Shown here piece by piece: positions 34,067-42,589 of a stretch of DNA of 64,000 nt. This stretch comes from Streptomyces xanthochromogenes (lineage in GTDB: Bacteria > Actinomycetota > Actinomycetes > Streptomycetales > Streptomycetaceae), in NCBI RefSeq assembly GCF_014650455.1, contig NZ_BMUZ01000004.1:434001-498000 (forward strand), in the 5' to 3' direction. How positions within the stretch are numbered: position 1 is the stretch's first letter; every line of letters begins with the position of its first letter. The translations under genes and the position numbers were made by a program. Below the pieces are notes generated by a model. It did no database searches, was not told where the DNA came from, and worked only from the letters and a program-made list of their open reading frames with translations.

Positions 34067-35242
34067 TCACCCGGCGAGCCGGCGCTCCAATGGGGTGCGG
34101 AAGCTCGGTTTGATCCGCACGTCGGCGAAGAACGCGGCGATCCGGGCCGCCTCGCCGTCGATCGCGGCGCGGGCCTCGCGTCCCACCCCGTCCGTCGTCA
34201 GGAGTTCCGTGACGATTTCGCCGTCACCGCGCTGAGCCCACCCGCCCACGATGCGCCCGTCGCACCACACGCTGGGCCCGATGTTGCCGTTGGTGTCGAA
34301 GAGTTCGGACTTGTGGTCGACGTCGAAGTACCAGTCGCGCTCGCGCCAGCCCATCGGCGTGGGGTCGAGCGCGGGGAGCAGCGCCACCCAGGGTTCGGAC
34401 TCGGCGGGCGCTTCGAGGTGGGCGGGCAGCGCATGGCCGGGTCCGGAGTCGAGGTCCACCTCCACCGCCTCCGAACGGGCCAGCGCCTTGCGGGTGTCGG
34501 TGAGGGTCCAGCCCGTCCACCACTTGACGTCCTCGGTGGTGCACGGGCCGAAGGCCGCCAGGTACCGGGCGGCCAGGTGGGCCTTCGCCTCGTCCAGGGG
34601 CAGTTCGGGGTGCGGCTCGGCGGGGATCCAGCGGTACTGACTGGAGGCCCAGGTACCCAGCGGGCGGCCGCGCCGGATGCGGCCCTCGGCGGCCATCACC
34701 CCGAGGAAGCGGCTGGTGATGCGGGGCCGGGCCTCGTACGGCTTGCCCTCGGACTGCACGATCTGCGCCTTCAGGTCCGGTACCGCATCGGACAGTTGTG
34801 CCGCCGTCGCCTCCCCGCGTCCGGCCAGCGCGGCCAGGACCGCCGTCTCGGTCTCGGCGAACCAGCGGTCGTCGAAGCCGAGTTGCTCCTGGATGACCTT
34901 CGCGAGGTTGCGGCGCTCGCGCGCGGCCACGGCGCGCGCGGTCGAGGCGTCCACGACGGGGGCGAGCTCGCGCGGCACCACGAACATGGTGCGCCGCATG
35001 CAGAGCATCCGCACCAGCGTGTGGTCCTCGTACAGCGCGCGTTCCAGGTCCGCCACGGACGGTTCCTTCAGGCGCGCGGCGACGGACAGGTACACCGACG
35101 CGGGGTCGGTGGCGTGCAGCGCGAGCACCGCATCGGCGACCGCCTCCGGGGCGCTCGCGCGGGCGGCCGGCGCGAGCAGGTGGCGGGCGCCGACGCGAGC
35201 ACGCCGCTGCTCGTCGGTGATCTTCGGGCGGACCTGGGTCAT
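34067..35242 (-). CDS. Winged-helix HTH_42 protein (AlkZ/YcaQ-like fold)
   Basis: A 391-residue member of the winged-helix DNA-binding family that includes the glycosylases AlkZ and YcaQ. Family parts are 'HLLAPAARASAPEAVADAVLALHATDPASVYLS', 'LVRMLCMRRTMFVVPRELAP', 'LGTWASSQYRW', 'AARYLAAFGPCTTEDVKWWTGW' and 'VWCDGRIVGGWAQRGDGEIV'. The catalytic Q-x-Q or Q-x-D seen in AlkZ and YcaQ is replaced by His43-Ala-Thr45-Asp, so base-excision activity cannot be assumed. Its ATG overlaps the stop of the small upstream gene (ATGA), which suggests coupling. Confidence 0.88.
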   Translation of the reverse strand: MTQVRPKITDEQRRARVGARHLLAPAARASAPEAVADAVLALHATDPASVYLSVAARLKEPSVADLERALYEDHTLVRMLCMRRTMFVVPRELAPVVDASTARAVAARERRNLAKVIQEQLGFDDRWFAETETAVLAALAGRGEATAAQLSDAVPDLKAQIVQSEGKPYEARPRITSRFLGVMAAEGRIRRGRPLGTWASSQYRWIPAEPHPELPLDEAKAHLAARYLAAFGPCTTEDVKWWTGWTLTDTRKALARSEAVEVDLDSGPGHALPAHLEAPAESEPWVALLPALDPTPMGWRERDWYFDVDHKSELFDTNGNIGPSVWCDGRIVGGWAQRGDGEIVTELLTTDGVGREARAAIDGEAARIAAFFADVRIKPSFRTPLERRLAG

Positions 35243-35433
35243 GGCTTGAGGCTACCGACCACACCCGCCGTCGCGTTGAGCCCGTCCTGGATGGTGGCCG
35301 CCATGCTGGTACCGGCGAGGAAGAAGCCGAGCAGGGCGCAGACCACTGCGTGCGAGAGCTTGAGCCCGCCGCTCCTCAGGAAGATCACCGCGAGGACCAC
35401 GAGCAGCAGGACCACCGAGATCGAAACAGCCAT
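35239..35433 (-). CDS. Small conserved membrane protein
   Basis: A 64-residue protein with two predicted helices ('VSISVVLLLVVLAVIFLRSG' and 'HAVVCALLGFFLAGTSMA') and a short hydrophilic end (IQDGLNATAGVVGSLKP). An AGGAGG site lies before ATG 35433. It is likely co-translated with the winged-helix gene through the ATGA overlap. Similar two-helix proteins occur widely in Streptomyces, but I cannot give a function. Confidence 0.75.
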   Translation of the reverse strand: MAVSISVVLLLVVLAVIFLRSGGLKLSHAVVCALLGFFLAGTSMAATIQDGLNATAGVVGSLKP

Positions 35434-35653
35434 GACGAGCCTCCTCCGCCGCGCCGGATTCGCGGCATTCGGGCGACAGTGTGGCGGAGGGGAAGCCACC
35501 GACCGGCTCAAGACGTGTCCGCCGTACGGGTGTTGACTGCCTGTGACCCCGCCTGCCCGGCGTGGGCGTGCCGACGGAAGGCGCCCCGGCCCGCGGGTCC
35601 ACCGGCGTTGGACCACTCCCCCTGCGCCGGACAGCGTCGCCGGGAGCCGCCGC

Positions 35654-36313
35654 TCATGCCGCCGAGGGCGCCGCCCAGCTGACCGTGCGGTCGCACCAGC
35701 GATCGAGGAGCACCTGGTCGTGACCGACGGCCAGCAGGGAGGCCTTGGTCTCGCGGCGGTAGGCCTCGACCGCCGCGACCAGGGCGGCCGTGGTCGAGGC
35801 GTCCAGCATGGCGGTCATCTCGTCGCAGATCAGCAGGCGGGGGCGGAGCACCAACGCCCTTGCCAGGCAGGCACGTTGGAGCTGCCCATCGCTGACCTCG
35901 TGGGCGCCCCGGGTCAACAGGTCGCCGCCGAGGCCCACCGCGTGGGCGAGTTCGTCGACCCGCTCGCGGATCTCGATGCGGCGTCCGGTCGCCTTGAGCG
36001 GCTCGGCGATCAGGTCGCGCAGCCTGAGCCTCGGGTCGGCGGACTGCCGGGGCGACTGGAAGACCACGCCCACGGTGGTGCGCAGGGCGCGCGGTGCGCG
36101 GTGGCGGTAGTCGTGGACGGTGGTGCCGTCGAGGACGACGGTTCCGGCGTCGGGGCGGTGCAGCAGGGCGGCGACCCGGGCGAGCGTGGACTTGCCGCAG
36201 CCGCTGGGGCCGAGCAGGCCGACCGCCTCGCCGCGGGCCACGGCCAGGCTCACGTCCCGCAGGACGGGCTTGCCCCGCTCGTAGCCGGCGGTGATGTTGC
36301 TGAGCTCAAGCAC
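35654..36313 (-). CDS. nikE: ABC transporter ATP-binding protein (NikE-like)
   Basis: A 219-residue ATPase of the peptide/nickel group: Walker A 'GLLGPSGCGKSTLARVAALL', Q-loop 'GVVFQSPRQSADPR', signature-type 'EVSDGQLQRACLARAL' (S-D-G-Q instead of S-G-G-Q), Walker B 'RLLICDEMTAMLDAST' and switch His in 'AVGHDQVLLDRW'. The Walker B Asp is followed by Glu as expected. Last gene of the five-gene importer; overlaps nikD by 8 bases. Shorter than typical NikE (~260 residues) because it lacks the C-terminal extension. Confidence 0.85.
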   Translation of the reverse strand: MLELSNITAGYERGKPVLRDVSLAVARGEAVGLLGPSGCGKSTLARVAALLHRPDAGTVVLDGTTVHDYRHRAPRALRTTVGVVFQSPRQSADPRLRLRDLIAEPLKATGRRIEIRERVDELAHAVGLGGDLLTRGAHEVSDGQLQRACLARALVLRPRLLICDEMTAMLDASTTAALVAAVEAYRRETKASLLAVGHDQVLLDRWCDRTVSWAAPSAA

Positions 36314-37295
36314 GGCTGGGGTCCTCCGCGGGGGCGTGGTGGCAGGCGGTCCGGCCGTCGAACCGCGGCTGGGTGCCGCAGAGCGCGTCGGCCCGCTCGC
36401 AGCGAGGTGCGAAAGCACACCCCGCCGGGAGGTCCCCCAACTCCGGCGGCATACCGGGAATCGGCCTGAAGGAACGTTCCGGCAGGGCATCGAGCAGACC
36501 ACGAGCGTACGGGTGCCGGGGACCCGGCTCGCCGAAGAACCTGGTGGCATCGGCGAGTTCGACGATACGGCCCGCATACATCACGGCGACCCGGTCCGCG
36601 ATCCGGGCGGCCGCCGCGAGGTCGTGCGTGATCATCAGCAGCGCCCGGCCCTCGTCGACGGTGCGGCGCAGTTCGTCGGCCGTGCGCTCGACCAGGGCCC
36701 GGTCGAGGCCGGTGGTCGGTTCGTCGGCGAGCAGCAGGGGCGCGTCGCCCACCAGGGCGAGGGCGGTCGCGGCGCGCTGGGCCAGGCCGCCGGACAGCTC
36801 GTGCGGGTAGCGGTCGAGGTGGTCGGCGGGGAAGGCGGCCCGCTCGGCCGCGGCCCGCGTCGCGAGGCCCGTCCGCTTGCGCGGGACCGGCGTCAACTCC
36901 CGCACGGTCTCCGCCAGTTGACTGTGCACCGTCCGTACGGGCGTGAGGTGGGCGGCCGGGCTCTGCGGTACGAGGCCGATGCGCCGGCCCCGTATCGTGC
37001 GGGCCAGCGAGCGCTCGCCGGCGGTGAGCAGGTCCGTACCGTCGTCGAGCAGCGCCGCGCCGTCGAGGCCCGCGTTGGCGGGCAGCAGACCGAGCAGCGC
37101 GGAGGCCAGGACCGACTTCCCGCAACCGCTCTCGCCGACGAGGGCGAGGCACTCCCCCGCCGCGAGGTCGAAGGAGGCGTCGGTGACGGCGGCGACGTGC
37201 GCGCCGCCCCGCATGCGGAAGCGTACGGAGAGGTTCCGCACGGACAGCGCGGGTGCCGCGGGGTCCGCCCCGTCCGGGATCGCTCGGGCGGTCAC
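36306..37295 (-). CDS. nikD: ABC transporter ATP-binding protein (NikD-like)
   Basis: A 329-residue ATPase. It has Walker A 'ALVGESGCGKSVLASALLGLL', Q-loop 'GLVPQSPAAHLTPVRTV', signature 'HELSGGLAQRAATALAL', Walker B 'PLLLADEPTTGLD' and switch 'LMITHDLAAAARI'. The C-terminal oligopeptide/dipeptide-type tail carries spaced Cys residues ('AGCAFAPRCERADALCGTQPRF'). GTG 37295 overlaps the nikC stop (GTGA). It powers import together with NikE. Confidence 0.88.
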   Translation of the reverse strand: MTARAIPDGADPAAPALSVRNLSVRFRMRGGAHVAAVTDASFDLAAGECLALVGESGCGKSVLASALLGLLPANAGLDGAALLDDGTDLLTAGERSLARTIRGRRIGLVPQSPAAHLTPVRTVHSQLAETVRELTPVPRKRTGLATRAAAERAAFPADHLDRYPHELSGGLAQRAATALALVGDAPLLLADEPTTGLDRALVERTADELRRTVDEGRALLMITHDLAAAARIADRVAVMYAGRIVELADATRFFGEPGPRHPYARGLLDALPERSFRPIPGMPPELGDLPAGCAFAPRCERADALCGTQPRFDGRTACHHAPAEDPSRA

Positions 37296-38176
37296 AGCAT
37301 CAGCTCCGATCGGCGACGCGGGGCGAGCCGGTCCCGCCAGGCACCGGCGAGGCCCGCGATGGCGAGGGTGGGCACGATCAGGAGGAGGCCGGGGAACAGG
37401 GTGGGCCACCAGTCCCCCGCGAGCAGCGAGCCGCGCGCGCTCTGTACGAGGTTGCCGAGGCTCGCCTGGTGGGCGGGCAGCCCGAGGCCGAGGAAGGACA
37501 GGGCGGACTCGTGCCACATGGCGTGGGGCACCATGAGAACGGCGGCCAGTGCGGCTTGCGGCAGCACCCCGGGCAGCAGGTGGCGCACGGCGACCCGCCG
37601 GCGCGAGGCGCCGCCCGAGATCGCCGCGTCGATGTAGGGCCGGGAGCGCAGCGACAGGATCTCGGAGCGGACGATGCGGGCCGTGGACAGCCAGTGGGTC
37701 AGCGCGACCGACACCACCACCGGCCAGACACCGGGGCGGAACATCGCCACCACGAAGATGCCGAGCAGCAGGTGCGGCACGGACGAGAAGGTGTCGACGA
37801 GCCGCATGAGGACCCGGTCGGTCCAGCCGCCGAACGCGCCGGCGATCGCGCCCACGGCGGTGCCGATGAGCGTGGCGGCGAGCGCCGCGACGACTCCGAC
37901 CAGCAGCGAGACCCGCAGCCCGTACACACAGCGAAGGAGCAGATCGCGGCCGACGTCGTCGGTGCCGAACGGGTGCTGCCAGGAAGGGGGTTGAAGCTTG
38001 CGGGCCAGGTCCACGGCCTGCTCGTCGAGCTGGACGAGGGGCGGCACGAGGAGCACGGCGAGCACGACGGCCGCCATGACGGCGGCCGAGGCCCCTACGC
38101 GCAGGGTGCGGGTCGACCGGTTCGGGCGGATGTCACGGACGGGGCGGACCGCACGGATGGAGCGGATGTCAGCCAT
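37292..38176 (-). CDS. nikC: ABC transporter permease (NikC/DppC-like)
   Basis: A 294-residue inner-membrane permease with about six helices. Typical pieces are 'PSWQHPFGTDDVGRDLLLRCVYGLRVSL', 'RLVDTFSSVPHLLLGIFVVAMF' and the EAA-type loop 'AAISGGASRRRVAVRHLLPGVLPQ'. 'ALSFLGLGLPAHQASLGNL' is the C-terminal DppC signature. It pairs with the NikB-like permease and overlaps it by 8 bases. Confidence 0.9.
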   Translation of the reverse strand: MADIRSIRAVRPVRDIRPNRSTRTLRVGASAAVMAAVVLAVLLVPPLVQLDEQAVDLARKLQPPSWQHPFGTDDVGRDLLLRCVYGLRVSLLVGVVAALAATLIGTAVGAIAGAFGGWTDRVLMRLVDTFSSVPHLLLGIFVVAMFRPGVWPVVVSVALTHWLSTARIVRSEILSLRSRPYIDAAISGGASRRRVAVRHLLPGVLPQAALAAVLMVPHAMWHESALSFLGLGLPAHQASLGNLVQSARGSLLAGDWWPTLFPGLLLIVPTLAIAGLAGAWRDRLAPRRRSELML

Positions 38177-39134
38177 CGAATCCCACCCTCGGGTCGGCGA
38201 GTCCGTACAGGAGGTCGGAGAGCAGGTTGCCGAGGAGCACCGCGACCGTCGCGAGCACCGTGAGGGCGGCGAGCAGCGGGAAGTCGACCGAGGTCGCGGC
38301 CTGCACGGTGGCGGCGGCGATGCCGGGCCAGCTGAACACCGTCTCGACGAGCAGCGCGCCGGTGATCAGTTCGGGCACCCGGGAGCCGATCAGGGTCAGC
38401 ATGGGGAGCATCCCGGAGCGCAGGGCGTGCCCGGTCAGGACGGTGCGTTCGGCGAGGCCGCGCGCCCGCGCCCCGCGCACCGGGTCCTCCGCGAGCGCGT
38501 CGCCCACTCCCTGGCGTACGTACAGGAAGAACCAGGGCAGTTGGGAGAGGCCGAGCACGGCGGCCGGGAGCACGAGGTGGCTCAGGACCTGCCCGGCGGT
38601 GACGGTGTCGCTCGCGGTGTCGGTGAGGCCGCCGGACGGCAGCGCGCCGAGCTTGAGGGCGAACAGCCAGATGGCGAGCAGCCCGAGCCAGAAGGCGGGG
38701 GCGGCTTCGAGGGTGTAGGCGGCGGAGCTGACGCAGCGGTCGAGGAGGCCGCCGCGACGGCGCCCGGCGAGTACCCCGAGGGCGGTGCCCAGCAGGATCG
38801 CGAGGACGAACGCGGTCGCGGCGAGCAGCGCCGACCAGCCGAGGCGCTCGGCGACGACATCGGCGACGGGCTGGCGCAGCACGCTGGAGTCGCCGAGGTC
38901 GCCGGTGAGGGCCGAGGTGATCCAGTCCCACCAGCGGTGCACGAACGGCTGGTCCGCGCCGAGGTTGGCGCGCAACTGGTCCAGGTCCGACTGCGAGGCG
39001 GTGAGCCCGGCGGTGCCCGCGTACGCCTTGACGGGGTCGAAGGGGGAGGCGGCGGCGACCGCGAAGACGCCGAAGGTGACGGCGAGCAGGACGGGGACGG
39101 CGGACAGCATCCGCCGTCCCGTCATGCGGGCCAT
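38169..39134 (-). CDS. nikB: ABC transporter permease (NikB/DppB-like)
   Basis: A permease of about 321 residues of the DppB type. 'MLSAVPVLLAVTFGVFAVAAASPFDPVKAY' is the N-terminal helix, followed by the DppB-like loop 'LRANLGADQPFVHRWWDWITSALTGDLGDSSVLRQPV' and the EAA loop 'DALAEDPVRGARARGLAERTVLTGHALR'. I prefer ATG 39134 with GGAGGG close upstream; GTG 39161, overlapping the nikA stop, is an alternative and would add nine residues. Confidence 0.85.
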   Translation of the reverse strand: MARMTGRRMLSAVPVLLAVTFGVFAVAAASPFDPVKAYAGTAGLTASQSDLDQLRANLGADQPFVHRWWDWITSALTGDLGDSSVLRQPVADVVAERLGWSALLAATAFVLAILLGTALGVLAGRRRGGLLDRCVSSAAYTLEAAPAFWLGLLAIWLFALKLGALPSGGLTDTASDTVTAGQVLSHLVLPAAVLGLSQLPWFFLYVRQGVGDALAEDPVRGARARGLAERTVLTGHALRSGMLPMLTLIGSRVPELITGALLVETVFSWPGIAAATVQAATSVDFPLLAALTVLATVAVLLGNLLSDLLYGLADPRVGFDG

Positions 39135-39157
39135 CGCCCTCCAGGGGAGGCGCCGGT

Positions 39158-40753
39158 TCACTTCTTCGGCGCCCACTTCTCGACGTTCCACCAGGGCCCG
39201 GAGGCGAGTCCGTGGTCGTGCGGTTCGACCTGGGTGGACAGGCCGTCCCAGGTGTCGTTGACGACGTAGAGGTGGTCGATGTGGGTGAGGAAGGTGTAGC
39301 CGGGGTTCTTCACGAGTTCGCGCTGGACGGTGTCGTACGCGGCCTTGCGGACGGCCCGGTCCCCGCTGCGACGGCCGTCGTCGAGGGCCTTGTCCACGGT
39401 GGGGTCGGCGAAGGAGGCCATGTTGTTGAAGCCGTCGCCCGCGAGAGAGGACTTGAGCAGGTTGTACTGGTCGAAGTCGGGGTCGCCCGGGGAGCCGCCG
39501 CCGGCGAGGACCGCGTCCTGCTTCATCCGGGGCTCGATGACCTCCCAGGTGCCGGACTGGGTGGTGACGGCGATGCCCGCCTTCTTGGCGTCGGAGGCGA
39601 AGGCGAGGGCGTGGTCCTGACGGAGCTTGTCGCCCGACAGGTACCAGAGCGGGAACGCGGCCTTGACGCCGTCCTTCTCGCGGATTCCGTCGGCCCCCGG
39701 CTTCCAGCCCGCGTCGTCCAGGAGCCGCTTGGCGCGGTCGAGGTCGTGGGCGCGTTCGGTGCCGGCCGCGAACCACTCGCTGCCGGTCGGCACCGGACCG
39801 TAGGCGGGCTTGCCCGCGCCTTCCAGGATGCGGTCGACCATGGCCTCGCGGTCCACGGCGAGGTCGAGGGCGCGGCGCACGGCGGTGTCGCCGGCGACCT
39901 TGTTGCCGGTGGGCAGGGTGACGTTGCGGTAGTCGTACGTCTTGGCCGTGTACGTCTTCTTGCCCCGGTCGCCCTTGAAGGTGTTGGCGAGGTTCGGCGG
40001 CAGGATCGCGCCGTCGAGGTCGCCCGCGCGCAGTCGCGTGGCGCGGACGTCGTCGTCCTTGATGACCGCCATGGTGAACTTCTTCACCGCGGGGGCGCCG
40101 CCCCAGTACGTGGGGTTGGCCGCGAAGGTGATCTTCTCGCCCTTCGACCACTTGGCGAGGGTGTACGGCCCGGTGCCGACGGGCGCCCGGGAGAAGGCGC
40201 CCGAGTTGACGTCCTGCTGGGCCGCGACGTGTTCGGGGACGACGGGCAGCACGGTCCGCTCGGCGAACGGCGCGTAGGGGTACTTGAGGGTGAAGACCAC
40301 CGTGTCGTCGCCCTGGGCCTCGACGGACTTCACCGCGTCGAGCTCGCCCTTGGACGGGTTGTTGGTCTTCGGGTCGAGGATCTTGGTGTAGGTGAAGACG
40401 ACGTCCTTGGCCGAGAACGGCTTGCCGTCGCTGAACTTCACGCCCTGGCGCAGCTTGTACGTGTAGGTCAGCCGGTCGGCGCCGACCTCGGGCAGCGCGG
40501 TGGCGAGCGCGGGCCGCAGCTTCATGCCGGCGTCGAAGGTGAGGAGGCCGTCGAACAGCTTGGAGTTGCCGTCCTTGCCGTAGCCGAGGAGCGGGCTGAG
40601 CGTCTCGGGCTCGTAGGCGATGCCGACGACGGCGGAGTCCTTCTTCCCGCTCCCGCCCGATCCACCACCCGGATTCGAGCAGGCACCCGCGCCCACGGCG
40701 AGCGCCCCGGCCAGCACGGCGGCGGCCGTGGCACGTATGGAACGGGCGGTCAT
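39158..40753 (-). CDS. nikA: Substrate-binding lipoprotein of peptide/nickel ABC importer (NikA-like)
   Basis: A 531-residue SBP_bac_5-family lipoprotein. The signal ends in 'GALAVGAGACSN', a lipobox with the lipidated Cys. The mature part is typical: 'GIAYEPETLSPLLGYGKDG', 'YTYKLRQGVKFSDGKPFSAKDVVFTY', 'PVGTGPYTLAKWSKGEKITFAANPTYWGG', 'DTAVRRALDLAVDREAMVDRILEG'. The sequence alone fits either peptide or nickel binding. The five-gene order A-B-C-D-E and the Nur-type box upstream favour nickel. ATG 40753 has AAGGGG at about ten bases; GTG 40762 is an alternative. Confidence 0.85.
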   Translation of the reverse strand: MTARSIRATAAAVLAGALAVGAGACSNPGGGSGGSGKKDSAVVGIAYEPETLSPLLGYGKDGNSKLFDGLLTFDAGMKLRPALATALPEVGADRLTYTYKLRQGVKFSDGKPFSAKDVVFTYTKILDPKTNNPSKGELDAVKSVEAQGDDTVVFTLKYPYAPFAERTVLPVVPEHVAAQQDVNSGAFSRAPVGTGPYTLAKWSKGEKITFAANPTYWGGAPAVKKFTMAVIKDDDVRATRLRAGDLDGAILPPNLANTFKGDRGKKTYTAKTYDYRNVTLPTGNKVAGDTAVRRALDLAVDREAMVDRILEGAGKPAYGPVPTGSEWFAAGTERAHDLDRAKRLLDDAGWKPGADGIREKDGVKAAFPLWYLSGDKLRQDHALAFASDAKKAGIAVTTQSGTWEVIEPRMKQDAVLAGGGSPGDPDFDQYNLLKSSLAGDGFNNMASFADPTVDKALDDGRRSGDRAVRKAAYDTVQRELVKNPGYTFLTHIDHLYVVNDTWDGLSTQVEPHDHGLASGPWWNVEKWAPKK

Positions 40754-40786
40754 GCGGCCCACACCCCTTGCTGAAGATCAACTGCT

Positions 40787-40805
40787 ATTGCGAACAAATC
40801 GCAAT
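40787..40805. promoter_or_regulatory. Nur-box-like palindrome (nickel-responsive operator)
   Basis: Perfect inverted repeat: ATTGCGA (40787-40793), ACAAA, TCGCAAT (40799-40805), 34 bases before the NikA-like start codon. It fits the Streptomyces Nur site described as TTGCAA-N5-TTGCAA, where TTGC and GCAA are the conserved parts. Nur is the Fur-family repressor of nickel uptake and of the iron superoxide dismutase. The position suits repression of the downstream importer when nickel is plentiful. Confidence 0.7.
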
Positions 40806-40840
40806 TAAACCTCTGCGTAAAGGGCTGGTCAAAAGCGGAC

Positions 40841-40874
40841 GGCCCCGGTCCAGCTGAAGGAGTGGACCGGGGCC
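40841..40874 (-). terminator. Hairpin terminator of the DinB-like gene
   Basis: A perfect 12-bp stem (GGCCCCGGTCCA at 40841-40852, complement at 40863-40874) with a 10-base loop, 24 bases past the DinB-like stop. On the minus strand a TTTT run follows shortly, as in an intrinsic terminator. It also insulates the nik promoter from upstream transcription. Confidence 0.8.
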
Positions 40875-40898
40875 GGCCGGGGCGAGGGCGGAGGGCGG

Positions 40899-41405
40899 CT
40901 ACTCGCCGGTGGCGCCGTCGAGGGCCTCGCGCAGCAGATCGGCGTGGCCGTTGTGGCGGGCGTACTCCTCGATCATGTGGGTGAGGATGTAGCGCAGGGA
41001 TATGCTCTCGCCCCTGAACTCCACAGTCTCATCGAGGGAGTTGACGGCGTTCGCCGCGGACCGCGAGTCCTCGCAGGCAGCCCGCCAGGCCGCGAACGCC
41101 TCGTCCGCGTCGGCGTCCTCGACGTCGAACTCGCCGAACTCCCCGGCGGCGGTGCGCGGCCAGTACGAGGTGAGCCGCTCACCGCCCAGGACGAGCCGGA
41201 ACCAGCTCCGCTCGGTCTCGACGGCGTGCCGTACCAGGCCGAGCAGGGTGAGGCCCGAGGTCGGCACGGCCCTCGTCCTCAGCTGCCGCGGGCCGAGTCC
41301 CGCACACTTCCAGGCGAGGGTCTCGCGTTGGTGGTCGAGGAACGCGGTCAGCGACGTACGGTCGTCGGCCGTCTTGGAAGGCGCGGTGCGCCGGTGCTCG
41401 CTCAT
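40899..41405 (-). CDS. DinB/DUF664-family protein
   Basis: A 168-residue four-helix-bundle protein of the DinB superfamily, DUF664 branch, which includes putative mycothiol-dependent enzymes. Metal-type His residues are placed as usual: 'LLGLVRHAVETERSWF' (His in helix 2) and 'ILTHMIEEYARHNGHADLLREALDG' (paired His in the last helix). The reaction is unknown. Monocistronic, between two hairpin terminators. Confidence 0.9.
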   Translation of the reverse strand: MSEHRRTAPSKTADDRTSLTAFLDHQRETLAWKCAGLGPRQLRTRAVPTSGLTLLGLVRHAVETERSWFRLVLGGERLTSYWPRTAAGEFGEFDVEDADADEAFAAWRAACEDSRSAANAVNSLDETVEFRGESISLRYILTHMIEEYARHNGHADLLREALDGATGE

Positions 41406-41434
41406 CGGCCGATCATGTCCATCGCGCGGCCGGT

Positions 41435-41471
41435 CCGGCGTTCCCGTCCGCGGGATGGACGGGAACGCCGG
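41435..41471 (-). terminator. Hairpin terminator of the acyl-CoA dehydrogenase operon
   Basis: A perfect 15-bp stem (CCGGCGTTCCCGTCC, 41435-41449, complement at 41457-41471) with a 7-base loop, 8 bases after the stop of the last operon gene. It also lies just upstream of the DinB-like gene. Confidence 0.8.
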
Positions 41472-41479
41472 GATGTCCG

Positions 41480-42589
41480 TCAGGGCGCCCGCAGGTCGAC
41501 CAGGTCCGCGATGCCCGCCCGGTGTTCACCCGCCGAACCGAGCGCGATCTGGGCCGACTTGGCGCGCTTCAGATAGAGGTGGGCAGGGTGCTCCCACGTC
41601 ATGCCGATGCCGCCGTGGAGCTGGACGCACTCCTCGGCGGCGTGCACCGCGACCCGGGCGCAGTACGCCTGGGCGACCGCCGCCGCGAGCGGCGCCTCGG
41701 GGCTGCCGGTCGCGAGCGCGTCGGCGGCGTTGCGGGCGGCGGCGCGCGCCGAGACGACCTCCAGCCAGAGCTGCGCCATCCGGTGCTTGAGCGCCTGGAA
41801 GGAGCCGACCGGCCGGTTGAACTGCTTGCGCTCGCGGGTGTACGACACCGTCTCGGTCAGGCACCACTCGGCGACCCCGAGCTGTTCGGAGGCGAGCAGC
41901 CCGGCCCCGGCGAGCAGCCCCCGGCGCACCGCGGCGAGCGTGGCGTCCGGCCCGGCGAGCAGGGTGCCGCGCAGACCGTCGAGGCTGACGGCGGCGAGCG
42001 GGCGGGTCAGGTCGAGCGGGGTGAGCGCGACGACCGTGGCCTCGGCGGCGTCCACCGCGTACAGGCCCTCGCCCGTCGGCACGAGCAGCACATCGGCGGT
42101 GGCGGCGTCCGCGACCGCGGAGACGGTCCCGGTCAGCGTCTCCGGCAGCCGCACCGCGTACGGCCCCGCCGAGAACGGCACGACGAGGGCCGCGGTCCGA
42201 TGCCCCGACGCCAACTCGCGTACGAGGGACGCCACTTCCTCGTTCGCGTCCCCCAGTGCGAGGAGGGTCTCGGTGGCCATGACGGCGCTGGTGAGGAACG
42301 GTACCGGAGCCACCGACCGTCCGATCTCCTCCAGGACCACCGCGGCCTCGCGGTGCGAGGCGCCCTGTCCACCGAGCTTCTCGGGCACGAGCAGCCCCGC
42401 CAGCTCCATGCCCGCGCCGAGCGCTCGCCACAGCTCCCGGTCACAGGGCGTGTCCGACTCCGCACGGGCCAGGGCAGCGGGAGTGTCGGTGCGGTCGGCG
42501 AGCAGGGAGCGCACGGCCGCCCTGAGGTCGTCCTCGGCCTCGGAATACAGCAGGTCCGGGGTTGCTTCTTCGGCGGTCTGTGCTGTCAT
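41480..42589 (-). CDS. Acyl-CoA dehydrogenase (divergent subunit)
   Basis: A 369-residue FAD-dependent acyl-CoA dehydrogenase-type protein. The N-terminal helical domain is clear ('LYSEAEDDLRAAVRSLLADR', 'GMELAGLLVPEKLGGQGASHREAAVVLEEIGRSV'). The C-terminal domain has 'LGVAEWCLTETVSYTRERKQFNRPVGSFQALKHRMAQLW', 'QLHGGIGMTWEHPAHLYLKRAKSAQIALGSAGEHRA'. The middle beta domain is poorly conserved. Such genes often occur in pairs encoding alpha2-beta2 enzymes in which one subunit is less canonical. The start overlaps the upstream dehydrogenase stop (ATGA), which supports a complex. Confidence 0.9.
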   Translation of the reverse strand: MTAQTAEEATPDLLYSEAEDDLRAAVRSLLADRTDTPAALARAESDTPCDRELWRALGAGMELAGLLVPEKLGGQGASHREAAVVLEEIGRSVAPVPFLTSAVMATETLLALGDANEEVASLVRELASGHRTAALVVPFSAGPYAVRLPETLTGTVSAVADAATADVLLVPTGEGLYAVDAAEATVVALTPLDLTRPLAAVSLDGLRGTLLAGPDATLAAVRRGLLAGAGLLASEQLGVAEWCLTETVSYTRERKQFNRPVGSFQALKHRMAQLWLEVVSARAAARNAADALATGSPEAPLAAAVAQAYCARVAVHAAEECVQLHGGIGMTWEHPAHLYLKRAKSAQIALGSAGEHRAGIADLVDLRAP

